A stretch of 64,000 bases of DNA from NCBI GenBank assembly GCA_016873835.1, contig VGVY01000001.1, positions 62,001 to 126,000 of the forward strand, written 5' to 3'. The DNA comes from Ignavibacteria bacterium (GTDB taxonomy: Bacteria; Bacteroidota; Ignavibacteria; Ignavibacteriales; Melioribacteraceae). Position 1 is the first letter of the stretch; each line of letters opens with the position of its first letter. The notes under the pieces were generated by a model. It was not told where the DNA came from. It made no database searches and was given only the letters and a program-made list of their open reading frames with translations. The position numbers and the translations under genes are program-made. Below are positions 1-8,918 of the stretch, piece by piece.

Positions 1-49
1 CCTATGGAGATGTAATGTTTTAATTAACTTCCAAACAGTGAGGTTGTAG

Positions 50-2767
50 ATGAAGAAATACTATTTAGCTTTAATGATGCTTGTTAATTGTGCTTTTTTT
101 AATCTATCGGCGCAACAGAAAAAAGCATTGACTCTCGAAGATGTAATGAAATTTAAACAAATAAGAGAGACTGTTATTTCCGACAATGGAAGTTGGTTAG
201 CTTATAGTATAAAACTTGATAGAGGTAACGGCGAACTGATAATTCAATCATCATCCAGCGAAAGAAAATATTCGGTTGAAAGAGGAATAAAACCAATATT
301 CAGTTTGAATGAACAATGGCTCAGTACTGTAATTGAACCTGATTTTATTGACCTTGATAAAAGTGAAAAGGATAGACCAAGAAATAATTTGGGTATTATT
401 AACCTTAAGAACGGAGTTACCGAAACTATAGTTGAAGTAAAATCATCTGAGTTTACTAAAAATTCAGGTTGGATTGCTGTTCATTTTTTTGAAAAAAAAG
501 ATACTTCTAAAAATGCAAAACCAAAGAAAAATATTGGCAGCCGATTGTTGGTCAAGAATCTAACTTTGAATTTTTCTGATACGCTTGATTTTGTTCACTC
601 ATATTCTATTGATAGTCTTTCAAATTATATCGCATATTCTGTGTCTGATACAAATAAGAATAATAATGGACTCTACTTTTATGATTTGAAGAAAAAAATT
701 TTTGAGGTTATTGATAAAGAAAAAAATTCATTTATTGATGGTCTTAAATGGAATAAAGATCAAGAATTATTATATACAAAAACGTTTTTAATTAAGGATG
801 ATAAAAAAGATAGTGCAGTTGTTTATTTGTGGTCGAAAGAAAAATCAAATAAAATAGCAGAATCTTCTCAATTAATAACTGATTGGTATATCCCTTCTGA
901 AAATACTTTAAACTGGACAGAAGACGGAACAAAAATATTTTTCGGCATCAAACCGGTAATTAAAAATAAAAAAGCTGAGCCTGAAAAGAATAAAAAGAAA
1001 AACCCTTATGATTTTGAAGAAATACTTTCAAAAAGTGAAATTGATGTTTGGCATTGGAATGATCCGCTCATTAAATCAAATGAAATTAAAGAATGGAAAA
1101 GCAAAGAAAAGTTTTCTTACACAACTTTATTTGATAAGAAAAGTAAAAGAATTATCTACTTAACAGACCTTAGCATTCCTAATTTGATTGTCAATAAGAA
1201 TAATAACGTAGGATTACTTTCAAGTGAAATTCCATATCAAAAACTTAAAACTTGGGACGGTAATTATGCAGATTATTATGTGACAGATTATGATAACGGA
1301 GAGAAAAATTTAGTAGCTAGAAAATTGAGTGATAGAGTTTATCTATCCCCGCATGGGAAATATGTTTTATTTTTTGAAAGAGGGGATTGGTACATTTATT
1401 CAATCAAGTCAAGGTCTACTAAAAACATAACTGAAAATGTAAAAGCAAATTTTGCAGATGAAGATAATGATACGCCTTCTGAACCTAATAGCTACGGAAT
1501 TGGTGGTTGGACTAAAGAAGACGAATCAATTTTTATTTATGACAAATATGATATTTGGAAATATAATACTGAAAGTGATTACATATCATGTCTAACTGAT
1601 CACTATGGTCGGCAAAATAAATTAACTTTACGGATTCAAAAACTTGATAAAGATAAACAATTCTATGACAAGCAAGAACAAATACTCCTTACCGGATTTA
1701 ATCATAAAACTAAATCAACTAATTTATTCAGCGCTAACATTACAAAGAAAGGGATAAACACTTTAACAAATGAAAACAAGAAATATTCCTTCACTGCCAA
1801 AGCTGCTAAGTCAGATAAAATAATTTTTACAAGAGAAAGCTATGATGAATATCCAGACTTATGGTTTTCTACTATGAAGTTTGAAAACCCAATAAAAGTA
1901 ACAGATTTAAATTCTCAGCTTGAGAAATATGCCTGGGGTAGTTCAACACTTATTGAATGGAATAGCATTGACGGTAAAAAGTTAGATGGTGCAGTAATTC
2001 TTCCAACTGATTTTGCAGCTGGTAAAAAATATCCGGTATTAATCTATTTTTACGAAATCTCTTCACATAGAGTTCATGAGTTCAATGAAATGGTTGTTAA
2101 TCACCGCCCTAATTTTCCATTTTATGCGAGCAATGAGTATATAATTTTTTTACCTGATGTAAAATATGATGTTGCTCGTCCGGGTTATTCTGCTATAAAA
2201 TGTATTATGCCTGGAATACAAAAATTAATTGATCTAGGTTGGGCAGATCCAAATGGAATTGCTCTGCATGGTCATTCATGGGGCGGCTACCAAACAGCAT
2301 TTATGGTTACTCAAACTGATTTGTTCGCATGTGCAATAGCTGGTGCTCCCGTTGGAAATATGACAAGTGCTTATAGCGGAATTAGATGGGGAACTGGTTT
2401 AGCACGTCAATTCCAGTATGAAAAATCCCAAAGCCGCATCGGTGGAACATTGTGGAATAAAACAATAAGCTATATAGAAAATTCTCCAGTGTTTTTTGCA
2501 GATAAAATAAATACTCCTTTACTTTTAATGCATGGTGATGAAGACGATGCAGTACCATGGTATCAAAGTATAGAAATTTATTTAGCATTAAGAAGACTTG
2601 GTAAGGATTGTATCTTTTTGCAATACAGAAAAGAACCACATCATCCAAGAAAATATGCAAATAAACTGGACTACTCAATAAAGATGAAAGAGTATATAGA
2701 TTTTTATTGTAAAGGAGCTTCACAACCAGAGTGGATAAAAAACGGTATTCCTTATAACGGGAATTAG
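50..2767 (+). CDS. Secreted S9 family (prolyl oligopeptidase-like) serine peptidase
   Basis: 905-residue exported peptidase. A signal peptide ends near residue 22 (LSAQ|Q). A long region of about 600 residues that looks like an irregular beta-propeller follows, then a C-terminal alpha/beta-hydrolase domain. Visible catalytic triad candidates are Ser743 in HGHSWGGYQ, Asp832 in HGDEDDAVP and His864 in EPHHPRK, in the order typical of family S9. It probably degrades peptides in the periplasm or at the cell surface. The ATG start follows a GAGG-like stretch. It converges on the M28 peptidase gene, with only a hairpin between. The propeller part is divergent, so the substrate is unknown. Confidence 0.88.
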   Translation: MKKYYLALMMLVNCAFFNLSAQQKKALTLEDVMKFKQIRETVISDNGSWLAYSIKLDRGNGELIIQSSSSERKYSVERGIKPIFSLNEQWLSTVIEPDFIDLDKSEKDRPRNNLGIINLKNGVTETIVEVKSSEFTKNSGWIAVHFFEKKDTSKNAKPKKNIGSRLLVKNLTLNFSDTLDFVHSYSIDSLSNYIAYSVSDTNKNNNGLYFYDLKKKIFEVIDKEKNSFIDGLKWNKDQELLYTKTFLIKDDKKDSAVVYLWSKEKSNKIAESSQLITDWYIPSENTLNWTEDGTKIFFGIKPVIKNKKAEPEKNKKKNPYDFEEILSKSEIDVWHWNDPLIKSNEIKEWKSKEKFSYTTLFDKKSKRIIYLTDLSIPNLIVNKNNNVGLLSSEIPYQKLKTWDGNYADYYVTDYDNGEKNLVARKLSDRVYLSPHGKYVLFFERGDWYIYSIKSRSTKNITENVKANFADEDNDTPSEPNSYGIGGWTKEDESIFIYDKYDIWKYNTESDYISCLTDHYGRQNKLTLRIQKLDKDKQFYDKQEQILLTGFNHKTKSTNLFSANITKKGINTLTNENKKYSFTAKAAKSDKIIFTRESYDEYPDLWFSTMKFENPIKVTDLNSQLEKYAWGSSTLIEWNSIDGKKLDGAVILPTDFAAGKKYPVLIYFYEISSHRVHEFNEMVVNHRPNFPFYASNEYIIFLPDVKYDVARPGYSAIKCIMPGIQKLIDLGWADPNGIALHGHSWGGYQTAFMVTQTDLFACAIAGAPVGNMTSAYSGIRWGTGLARQFQYEKSQSRIGGTLWNKTISYIENSPVFFADKINTPLLLMHGDEDDAVPWYQSIEIYLALRRLGKDCIFLQYRKEPHHPRKYANKLDYSIKMKEYIDFYCKGASQPEWIKNGIPYNGN

Positions 2768-2777
2768 ATGAACGATT

Positions 2778-2800
2778 AGGAACGCTTAATTAGCGTTCCT
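2778..2800. terminator. Hairpin between convergent peptidase genes
   Basis: A perfect 9-bp inverted repeat (AGGAACGCT / AGCGTTCCT) with a 5-nt loop fills the 44-bp gap between the stop codons of the S9 and M28 peptidase genes. The position suggests a bidirectional terminator. Neither side has a strong T-run, so intrinsic termination is inferred, not shown. Confidence 0.5.
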
Positions 2801-2811
2801 ATTGAAAAGAT

Positions 2812-4614
2812 CTATTTTGCGGTTAACTCAAGGTTTACGGTTACTTCTTTTTCATCCCTAATAATTACGACATCTACTTTATCGCCTGGCGAAAATTCAC
2901 CCATTGCATACATAAAATCATAAATATTGTTTACAGTTTTCGAACCAAATTTTATAATAATATCTCCAGCTTTCAATCCAGCTTTTGCTGCTGGCCCTCC
3001 GTCAGTAACTCCTGATAATTTGTATCCGTTTCCGTTATAACCGAATTCTGGGACTGTACCAACAGTAACTCTTGATCTAACTGCACCTCTTTGAGCTGGT
3101 TCTTCTATTTTTACATAATCGGGTTTACTCTCTAACTTTTGAACAGAATTAGCAACTTCGAATACAAAATTTACAACAGCTTGTGTGCCCTCATAATTAA
3201 TTTTATCTGCATCATCACTTGGTTTATGATAATCTGTATGTGTTCCGGTGAAAAAGAAAAGAACCGGAATATTTTTGTTTGTAAATGCTTGATGGTCACT
3301 TCCTCCAGAACCACTGTCGTTGAAAGCTAGTTTAAGGTCGTACTTATTTTTTTCATTCAACAGATTTTTCCATAGTGATGATGTTCCAGCACCAATAATT
3401 GTTAAAGATTTTTCATCATTTAATCTGCCAACCATATCCATATTCAACATCGCAACAATATTTTTAATGTCGATCACTGAATTGTTTGTAAAATATGTAG
3501 AACCAAGAATGCCAAGTTCTTCGCCGCTGAATGCAATGAAAATAATGCTTCTTTTAATTTCTGATTTCAGAGCACAAAATTTTTCTGCAACTTCAAGCAG
3601 TCCGGTTGTACCCGAAGCATTATCATCTGCACCATTATGAATTTGTAAATCATTTCCTTTATACATTGAAGATGTTTTGAGTTGATCGATTCCGAGATGA
3701 TCATAATGTGCACCTATAACAATATATTCGTTTTTTAAAATTGGATCATTTCCTTCAATATAACCAACAACATTTCTTGCAGTTTTTTCTAATTCTTTTA
3801 CTTCAGTTGACAAATTCACAGAGATATTATTAAATAAAAATGAGTATGGTTTTTTATTTAAATCGATTTTTTTCTGGTATTGAGCAAAGTCTAAGTTTTG
3901 AGATTTGAAAAGTTCATTAACCAAGCTTCGTTTAATTTGCAACACCGGAAAATCATTTATTCCCCCGGCACCGTCATACCTTAACTCCATAAGTAGATCT
4001 TCATCATTTCTTGGTTCGTGACCATTCACAAAAATAATTCCAGCGGCGCCTTTATCACGTGCTGCTGATGCTTTTTGACGATATGTGGAATACCGATCAA
4101 ATTCTGATTTAGAGCTATCATGTTCTGGATGGTATCTCATTACAACAACAACTTTCCCATGTACATCAATTCCATCATAATCATCATAATTTAACTTGGT
4201 TGAAGTAATTCCATATCCCGCAAAAACAACCGCTGTAGATATTTTTGATTTACCAGAAAAGGGAGCAGTTATAAAATTTTTATGAATAGATAATTCTTTC
4301 GACTGCTTATTAATTGTAAATTGAAGTGTATTTGATTTTGTTAATTCAACTTTTTCAATAAATGGAAATTTTTGGAAGTATGTGTTTGGGAAAAAAGGTT
4401 TCAAGCCATAAGATTCAAATTGTGTTTTAATATAATCGCCAGATTTAATTTCCTCTGGTGAACCTGAAAACCTTCCTTTCATATCATCTGAAGCTAAATA
4501 ATAAAGATGAGCTTTTATATCTTTTAAAGAAATCTCTGAATCTTTCCAGGTTTTCTGCGAATAAAGATTTATAGTAATAACAAGTGAAAATAGTATAAAT
4601 GATATTTTTTTCAT
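2812..4614 (-). CDS. Secreted M28 family zinc aminopeptidase with PA and PDZ domains
   Basis: 600 residues. The N-terminal signal peptide ends near residue 19. A protease-associated (PA) domain lies roughly at residues 110-260 and the M28 catalytic domain roughly at 280-490. Zinc ligand motifs are visible in order: HYDHLG, NGADDNASG, SGEELGILGS, NMDMVGR and a late GTHTDYH. The C-terminal ~80 residues (GGPAAKAGLKAGDIIIKFG) are a PDZ domain. It is likely a periplasmic or surface exopeptidase that works with the S9 peptidase on peptide scavenging. The ATG is preceded by AGAGGA. It follows the MBL gene by 42 bp on the same strand. Confidence 0.9.
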   Translation of the reverse strand: MKKISFILFSLVITINLYSQKTWKDSEISLKDIKAHLYYLASDDMKGRFSGSPEEIKSGDYIKTQFESYGLKPFFPNTYFQKFPFIEKVELTKSNTLQFTINKQSKELSIHKNFITAPFSGKSKISTAVVFAGYGITSTKLNYDDYDGIDVHGKVVVVMRYHPEHDSSKSEFDRYSTYRQKASAARDKGAAGIIFVNGHEPRNDEDLLMELRYDGAGGINDFPVLQIKRSLVNELFKSQNLDFAQYQKKIDLNKKPYSFLFNNISVNLSTEVKELEKTARNVVGYIEGNDPILKNEYIVIGAHYDHLGIDQLKTSSMYKGNDLQIHNGADDNASGTTGLLEVAEKFCALKSEIKRSIIFIAFSGEELGILGSTYFTNNSVIDIKNIVAMLNMDMVGRLNDEKSLTIIGAGTSSLWKNLLNEKNKYDLKLAFNDSGSGGSDHQAFTNKNIPVLFFFTGTHTDYHKPSDDADKINYEGTQAVVNFVFEVANSVQKLESKPDYVKIEEPAQRGAVRSRVTVGTVPEFGYNGNGYKLSGVTDGGPAAKAGLKAGDIIIKFGSKTVNNIYDFMYAMGEFSPGDKVDVVIIRDEKEVTVNLELTAK

Positions 4615-4656
4615 CTGTTCCTCTCATTATTGAAAAATTTGATGCGTAAAATAATA

Positions 4657-5379
4657 TTATTCTGGTACATGAACCAGATAATATTCCTTTGCTGTCATCC
4701 CAATTTCTGTAGCTTGTTGAATGGTCATATGTAAATCCGAGCTTTCAATATCCTCAGCTCCCGCTTCAATAATTGCTAGATCCGATCCTTTTGAATTCTT
4801 AACAAGACTATCACAAAATGCAGTGTCGCCACCATAACAAATGCTTTTTGCATCATAAAAAAATTTAAAACCAAGCGAAGGAATTAATTCTGATGATATA
4901 TTGTCAGAACTTAGTTCACGATGATTTACCTTAAATGGTTTGATTTTAATTGAATGTCTTGTGAAGGTTTTTTCATTTTTAATTGGGTAAAGTTTAATTT
5001 GATAGGATAATTCTTTCCCATATACTTCATTAAATGCTTTATAGATACTCTCAATTTCGGCGCATCCAAATGGGTAATAAATTTTTAACTCGGCTTTTCT
5101 TCTGAGAACTGACAAATAAGTTAAAAGCGACCAAACGCCTCCTACATGATCATGATGACCATGGCTAATAAAAATATCTGAGACTTTTAAAATTATTTCT
5201 GAACCAACATCTTTATTCAAGTCTCTAAGTATTCCGTCTCCGGGATCTATAATAAATGTAGCTTTAGATGTTGTTAGAAGTATTCCGGTAGCAACATTTG
5301 GTATTGAACAGTAGATTTTTATAAAAAAATCGTCTTTTCGCCAAATTATTGGATATTTATTCAATTCAGATTTTTTCAT
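4657..5379 (-). CDS. Metallo-beta-lactamase-fold hydrolase at the end of the iron operon
   Basis: 240 residues with the MBL-fold metal motif SHGHHDHVGG, an upstream DPGDG strand and a later GGDTAF motif, which suggests a ribonuclease Z/phosphodiesterase-like member. No signal peptide is seen, so it is probably cytoplasmic. It starts 7 bp after feoB and is the last gene of fur-feoA-feoB-MBL, so it is probably made together with the iron importer. The protein stops at LVHVPE, soon after the last conserved strand. Substrate unknown; a role in iron metabolism is inferred from position only. Confidence 0.8.
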   Translation of the reverse strand: MKKSELNKYPIIWRKDDFFIKIYCSIPNVATGILLTTSKATFIIDPGDGILRDLNKDVGSEIILKVSDIFISHGHHDHVGGVWSLLTYLSVLRRKAELKIYYPFGCAEIESIYKAFNEVYGKELSYQIKLYPIKNEKTFTRHSIKIKPFKVNHRELSSDNISSELIPSLGFKFFYDAKSICYGGDTAFCDSLVKNSKGSDLAIIEAGAEDIESSDLHMTIQQATEIGMTAKEYYLVHVPE

Positions 5380-5386
5380 TACAAAA

Positions 5387-7423
5387 TTAAATTATTATTT
5401 GTGCTACGATTCCGCCTATAGTGAAAGCTGAAATCCATGTTGCAACCCATATTGCAAAACCTTCTTTTAGGCCGCGTTCTTTTAGCATAACTATAAAGGA
5501 TGCGATGCATGGGACAAAAAGAGTTATTGTAATTATTGCTACCGTTACTTGCATTGACGTTAAATTCAAATCAAATAAGCCAGCAGCACCAAAGTCACGT
5601 CTTACCATACCCATTACAAATGCTGTAGCAGTTTCTTTTGGAAGTTTTAACCACTCAGTAGTTAAAGGAGCCAGAATATTTTGCCAAATTTCTAGAATCC
5701 CAAAAATTTCAAAAATCCCAATTATTATTGCACCTATAAAAAACCAGACTCCAGCTTCTTTCATAAATCCGTAACTTCTAAAAAAAGTTTTTTTCAAAAT
5801 ATTGTCTAACCTAGGAATTCTCATCATAGGCAGATCAAGTAAAAGTGGAGAACTTTCGCCAGGGAGCAATTTATGCATGAGTGTAGATAACGTAATAAGT
5901 ACTATTGTTATAACGGTAACAAAAATTAAAAGCGGCTTCAGCCCAGCACCGCTTAATAAAACTGTAATGACTGCAAGTTGAGCAGAACATGGAATTACAA
6001 ACTGCAATATTGCCGTAACAATTGTTTTTTCTCTACTTGTGCCAAGTAATCTTGTTGTAACATTTGCCATTGTTATGCATCCAAATCCAAGCATAATAGG
6101 GATTACAGCTTTGCCGTTTAATCCAATCTTATTAAATGCGCGATCCATCATGGTTGCTAATCGGGGTAAATAACCACTGTCTTCTAAAATAGCCATGACA
6201 AAATAAAATCCAATCACCAGCGGCAACAGAAGAAAAAACAGATAAGTTATGGTCATAGTAATGACACCAAACTCGCCAAAGAATAAACGTAAAATTGGAT
6301 TTGAAAATTGGAAATCAATAGCTATTTCTTGTTTATTTGAAAATGTGAGAAATTCATTTTTTAGTTTTGTATCTGATGCCATTCCATTTGGGAACCTAAA
6401 CGTTTTATTTTCTACAACATTTCCAGGTTCATCCAAAGAACTAACAAGAATAGTAGACTCATTAAAATTTGCAATAAATGACTTAACGTTAAATTCAAAT
6501 AATTCTTTCCCAATTTTATTTTCTGTAAAATCAACCACTTGTTGAGAAACAAAATCACCTATAAAAAAATACACTAATGAAAGAATAACTATTAAAATTG
6601 GGACCCCAGTTTTAGGATGTAAGGATAATCTACCCAACTGGTTAAAAATCTCTCCCTTTTTAGAATCTTCATACTCAACTAGCGTAACTATTTCATTCAC
6701 TTTTGAGCGACGTGTAATGTAAATTTTTTCTCTATCATCAGATAATCCTGGTTGCATGAAGTTCTTTGAAGCAGTTATACTATCGCCTTCTATAATAAGC
6801 AATGCTTCAGCTTTTGAGATTCCTTTATCAATCAAGTGTTGGAGCATAAATTGAAGGTCTAAATTTTGATTTCCGACTTTAGCAAGCTTAACCGCATTTT
6901 GAAGCTGATCAAATCCTTTTTTAGTAACTGCAGAAGTCTCAATTATTTCAACTCCAAGAAGCTCTGACAACAATTGCGTATTAATTTTTATTTTTTTCTT
7001 TTGGACAACATCTGAAAAATTCAAAATGAGAGTTACTTTTTTACCCATTTCAATTAATTGTTGAGTTAAAAAAAGATCTCTCTCTAAATGAAGTCCATTT
7101 ACTACATTGATAACAACATCAGCGGATAAAATAATATCCTTTGCAACTCTCTCTTCATCATTAAAAGAGGATACGCCATAAATTCCGGGTGTGTCATAAA
7201 GTTCTGCACCTTGAAAAAAACTTTTTGTTATTGAGACAGTTGTTCCTGGAAAATTTGAAACATCAACATACATGCCGCTCATGTGGTTGAAGATACACGA
7301 TTTCCCAACATTTGGATTTCCAACTAAAACAACCTTTACAACTTTATCTAAGTTTGTTTGGTAATCATTAATGTGTTCTTTCGTTTTCTTTATTTGAGGT
7401 ACATCAATTAAATCATTCTTCAC
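5387..7423 (-). CDS. feoB: Ferrous iron transporter FeoB with divergent gate motifs
   Basis: 678-residue inner-membrane Fe(II) importer. The N-terminal G domain shows G1 GNPNVGKS (residues 35-42), G3 DTPG and an NxxD-type G4 (NFSD). A helical spacer and a multi-TM permease follow. The first TM is followed by a long hydrophilic stretch of about 80 residues before the next TM. The gate motifs differ from the usual GCNVPA and CSARLPVY: here they are GFGCITMA (Cys449) and CSAQL (Cys479), so the cysteines are kept but the prolines are lost. GTG start, 9 bp after feoA. The family call is sure; transport of iron and not another metal is inferred. Confidence 0.9.
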   Translation of the reverse strand: MKNDLIDVPQIKKTKEHINDYQTNLDKVVKVVLVGNPNVGKSCIFNHMSGMYVDVSNFPGTTVSITKSFFQGAELYDTPGIYGVSSFNDEERVAKDIILSADVVINVVNGLHLERDLFLTQQLIEMGKKVTLILNFSDVVQKKKIKINTQLLSELLGVEIIETSAVTKKGFDQLQNAVKLAKVGNQNLDLQFMLQHLIDKGISKAEALLIIEGDSITASKNFMQPGLSDDREKIYITRRSKVNEIVTLVEYEDSKKGEIFNQLGRLSLHPKTGVPILIVILSLVYFFIGDFVSQQVVDFTENKIGKELFEFNVKSFIANFNESTILVSSLDEPGNVVENKTFRFPNGMASDTKLKNEFLTFSNKQEIAIDFQFSNPILRLFFGEFGVITMTITYLFFLLLPLVIGFYFVMAILEDSGYLPRLATMMDRAFNKIGLNGKAVIPIMLGFGCITMANVTTRLLGTSREKTIVTAILQFVIPCSAQLAVITVLLSGAGLKPLLIFVTVITIVLITLSTLMHKLLPGESSPLLLDLPMMRIPRLDNILKKTFFRSYGFMKEAGVWFFIGAIIIGIFEIFGILEIWQNILAPLTTEWLKLPKETATAFVMGMVRRDFGAAGLFDLNLTSMQVTVAIITITLFVPCIASFIVMLKERGLKEGFAIWVATWISAFTIGGIVAQIII

Positions 7424-7432
7424 AAAATTGTC

Positions 7433-7660
7433 CTAATGAAGTATTATTTTTATTTTTTTTGCTAAATCATAACCTATAGCTATTTCTTGCCGATTTTTCT
7501 GAATTACAATAGTTCCACCGGGTAATCTTTCAATACATTTTATTGAATCGCCCTCTGTAATTCCCAGTCTTATTAAGTGAGCTCTTAGCTCTCCAAATGG
7601 TAAATTTATGATTGTTACTAATCTTCCTTTTTGCGCTTTATCAAGAGTACTATTCGACAT
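7433..7660 (-). CDS. feoA: FeoA, SH3-like partner of FeoB
   Basis: 75-residue FeoA-domain protein (LPFGELRAHLIRLGITEGDSI..RLPGGTIVIQ), the small beta-barrel that binds and supports FeoB at the cytoplasmic face. Length fits the family. The ATG at 7660 overlaps the 3' end of fur by 11 bp and the stop lies 9 bp before feoB, so the three genes look translationally and transcriptionally coupled. Confidence 0.92.
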   Translation of the reverse strand: MSNSTLDKAQKGRLVTIINLPFGELRAHLIRLGITEGDSIKCIERLPGGTIVIQKNRQEIAIGYDLAKKIKIILH

Positions 7661-8105
7661 TTTTTTTCAGTTTACAGTTTGGATTTGTACATTTTCCAAA
7701 TATATTGAATGAGTATCCAGATGTTTCGAATCCTAATTTCTCTGCAACTTCAGAAACAATATTTTCCATTCTTGGTTCAGAAAATTCTTTAATAGCTCCA
7801 CAACTAATGCAAATTAAATGGTCGTGTGTTTTACGATCATAGTTCGATTCGTACCTAGTTTTATTTTCACCAAAATTTCTTTTTGCTAACAAATCGCAAG
7901 CGGCTAACAGTTCTAATGTATTATAAACTGTCGCTCGAGAAATGTTGGAATGATTAGTCTTCATTTCAAGGAATAATTCATCTGCACCGAAGTGACCTTT
8001 ATAATTTAATGCATAGTCTAAAACTTCAAATCTTTCTGGTGTAATTCTGTGATTTTCCTTCTTAAGGTACTTTCGGAATGATTCGTGAGCAGAATTTAGA
8101 TTCAA
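7650..8105 (-). CDS. fur: Fur family metal-responsive repressor
   Basis: 151 residues. The N-terminal winged helix (ITPERFEVLDYAL; NISRATVYNTLELL) is followed by the dimerisation domain with the metal-binding run THDHLICISCG and a C-terminal CTNPNC pair, which together with CISC would form the structural zinc site. A TTG start is used. It heads the feoA-feoB-MBL operon, so it likely controls its own transcription and ferrous iron uptake; a palindrome overlaps the predicted promoter. PerR or Zur specificity cannot be excluded from sequence, but the feo context favours iron. Confidence 0.9.
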   Translation of the reverse strand: MNLNSAHESFRKYLKKENHRITPERFEVLDYALNYKGHFGADELFLEMKTNHSNISRATVYNTLELLAACDLLAKRNFGENKTRYESNYDRKTHDHLICISCGAIKEFSEPRMENIVSEVAEKLGFETSGYSFNIFGKCTNPNCKLKKNVE

Positions 8106-8120
8106 TTTGTATTAATTATT

Positions 8121-8133
8121 TAGATTTAGTCTA
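8121..8133. promoter_or_regulatory. Candidate Fur operator
   Basis: TAGATTTAGTCTA is an imperfect palindrome (5 of 6 arm positions match) lying 15 bp upstream of the fur start. It falls at the expected transcription start of the promoter at 8136-8166, a position where a bound repressor would block initiation. Autoregulation by Fur is inferred. Confidence 0.35.
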
Positions 8134-8135
8134 CA

Positions 8136-8166
8136 TAAAAATAGAAGTTATTCCTCTTATTTGCAA
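8136..8166 (-). promoter_or_regulatory. Candidate fur-feoAB promoter
   Basis: On the minus strand, TTG (8166-8164) is followed by 20 bp and then TATTTTTA (8143-8136), close to the Bacteroidota -33 TTG / -7 TAnnTTTG form. The last base is A instead of G. Supported by the same layout before several other operons here; not proven. Confidence 0.4.
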
Positions 8167-8218
8167 ATCCAATCTGCAAGTCTTTTTTGTAATTAAGGGA
8201 ATTATCGGTCTTGATTTA

Positions 8219-8845
8219 CTATAAATACTTTTGAATTTGCTTAAAATCTACCTTCAAAGATTTTGACGGATTTTTATTTAACTCTTCATAAAGCAATAAC
8301 TTATTCGCAATCGGAAGTAGACCTTTAAGATGTGGATTATTACGATATGAATTCTTTGTTACTTTTATTTGATATTTTTCAGCTAGTCTAAATACCTGAT
8401 TTGAAGATTGAAAATCATATTCAATTACAATTTCCTCAAAAAGTGTGTGTTCAATTGTATTAGCATTCTCTAAGCAATTGAAAGCAGTTTTGTAGTAAGT
8501 TTTGCCAAGTGACCCAATTCCTAATTTAGTTCCTCCAAAATATCTTGTTACAACTACGCAAATATTTTTCAGCTTAAAGTGGTTAATTGCATTAAGAATT
8601 CTAATTCCAGCTGTTCCGTTTGGTTCTCCATCATCAGAATATTTAAGATTACCATTAGCAACTAAATAAGCAAAACAATTATGGTTTGCATTGAAATGAG
8701 CTTTCTTTTGCTTCAGAACAAAACTACTTGCAGACTTTTCATCAGTAATTTGAATTGCATTAGCAACAAATAATGATCCTTTCTCCTTTAATTGAAATTT
8801 AGCTAATTCTTTAATGGATTTTATTTTGAAAGGAAGCTGTGACAT
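8219..8845 (-). CDS. YigZ/IMPACT family protein
   Basis: 208-residue UPF0029 (IMPACT/YigZ) protein. The family core motif is visible as NCFAYLVANG..SDDGEPNGTAG and RYFGGTKLGIGSLGKTY, followed by a C-terminal ferredoxin-like domain. It is a cytoplasmic protein of poorly known role; eukaryotic IMPACT regulates GCN2, and bacterial YigZ has been linked to nucleic acid or peptide handling. The ATG is used. It stands alone, divergent from uvrA with a 73-bp gap between. Confidence 0.87.
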   Translation of the reverse strand: MSQLPFKIKSIKELAKFQLKEKGSLFVANAIQITDEKSASSFVLKQKKAHFNANHNCFAYLVANGNLKYSDDGEPNGTAGIRILNAINHFKLKNICVVVTRYFGGTKLGIGSLGKTYYKTAFNCLENANTIEHTLFEEIVIEYDFQSSNQVFRLAEKYQIKVTKNSYRNNPHLKGLLPIANKLLLYEELNKNPSKSLKVDFKQIQKYL

Positions 8846-8918
8846 TTTTTAGCTGATAATTGCTTTTCGTTAATAGTTTATCTAAAATAACCATTTGAAC
8901 TTCAGCAAATTTATCTAA

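Noticed and set aside
1-49. Possible tail of an upstream gene at the window edge
   Set aside because: Only a few codons before a TAA at 13-15 are visible, too few to support a gene.
8906-8913. TAAATTTG on the minus strand as a yigZ promoter
   Set aside because: Matches TAnnTTTG but no TTG is found 20-21 bp upstream.
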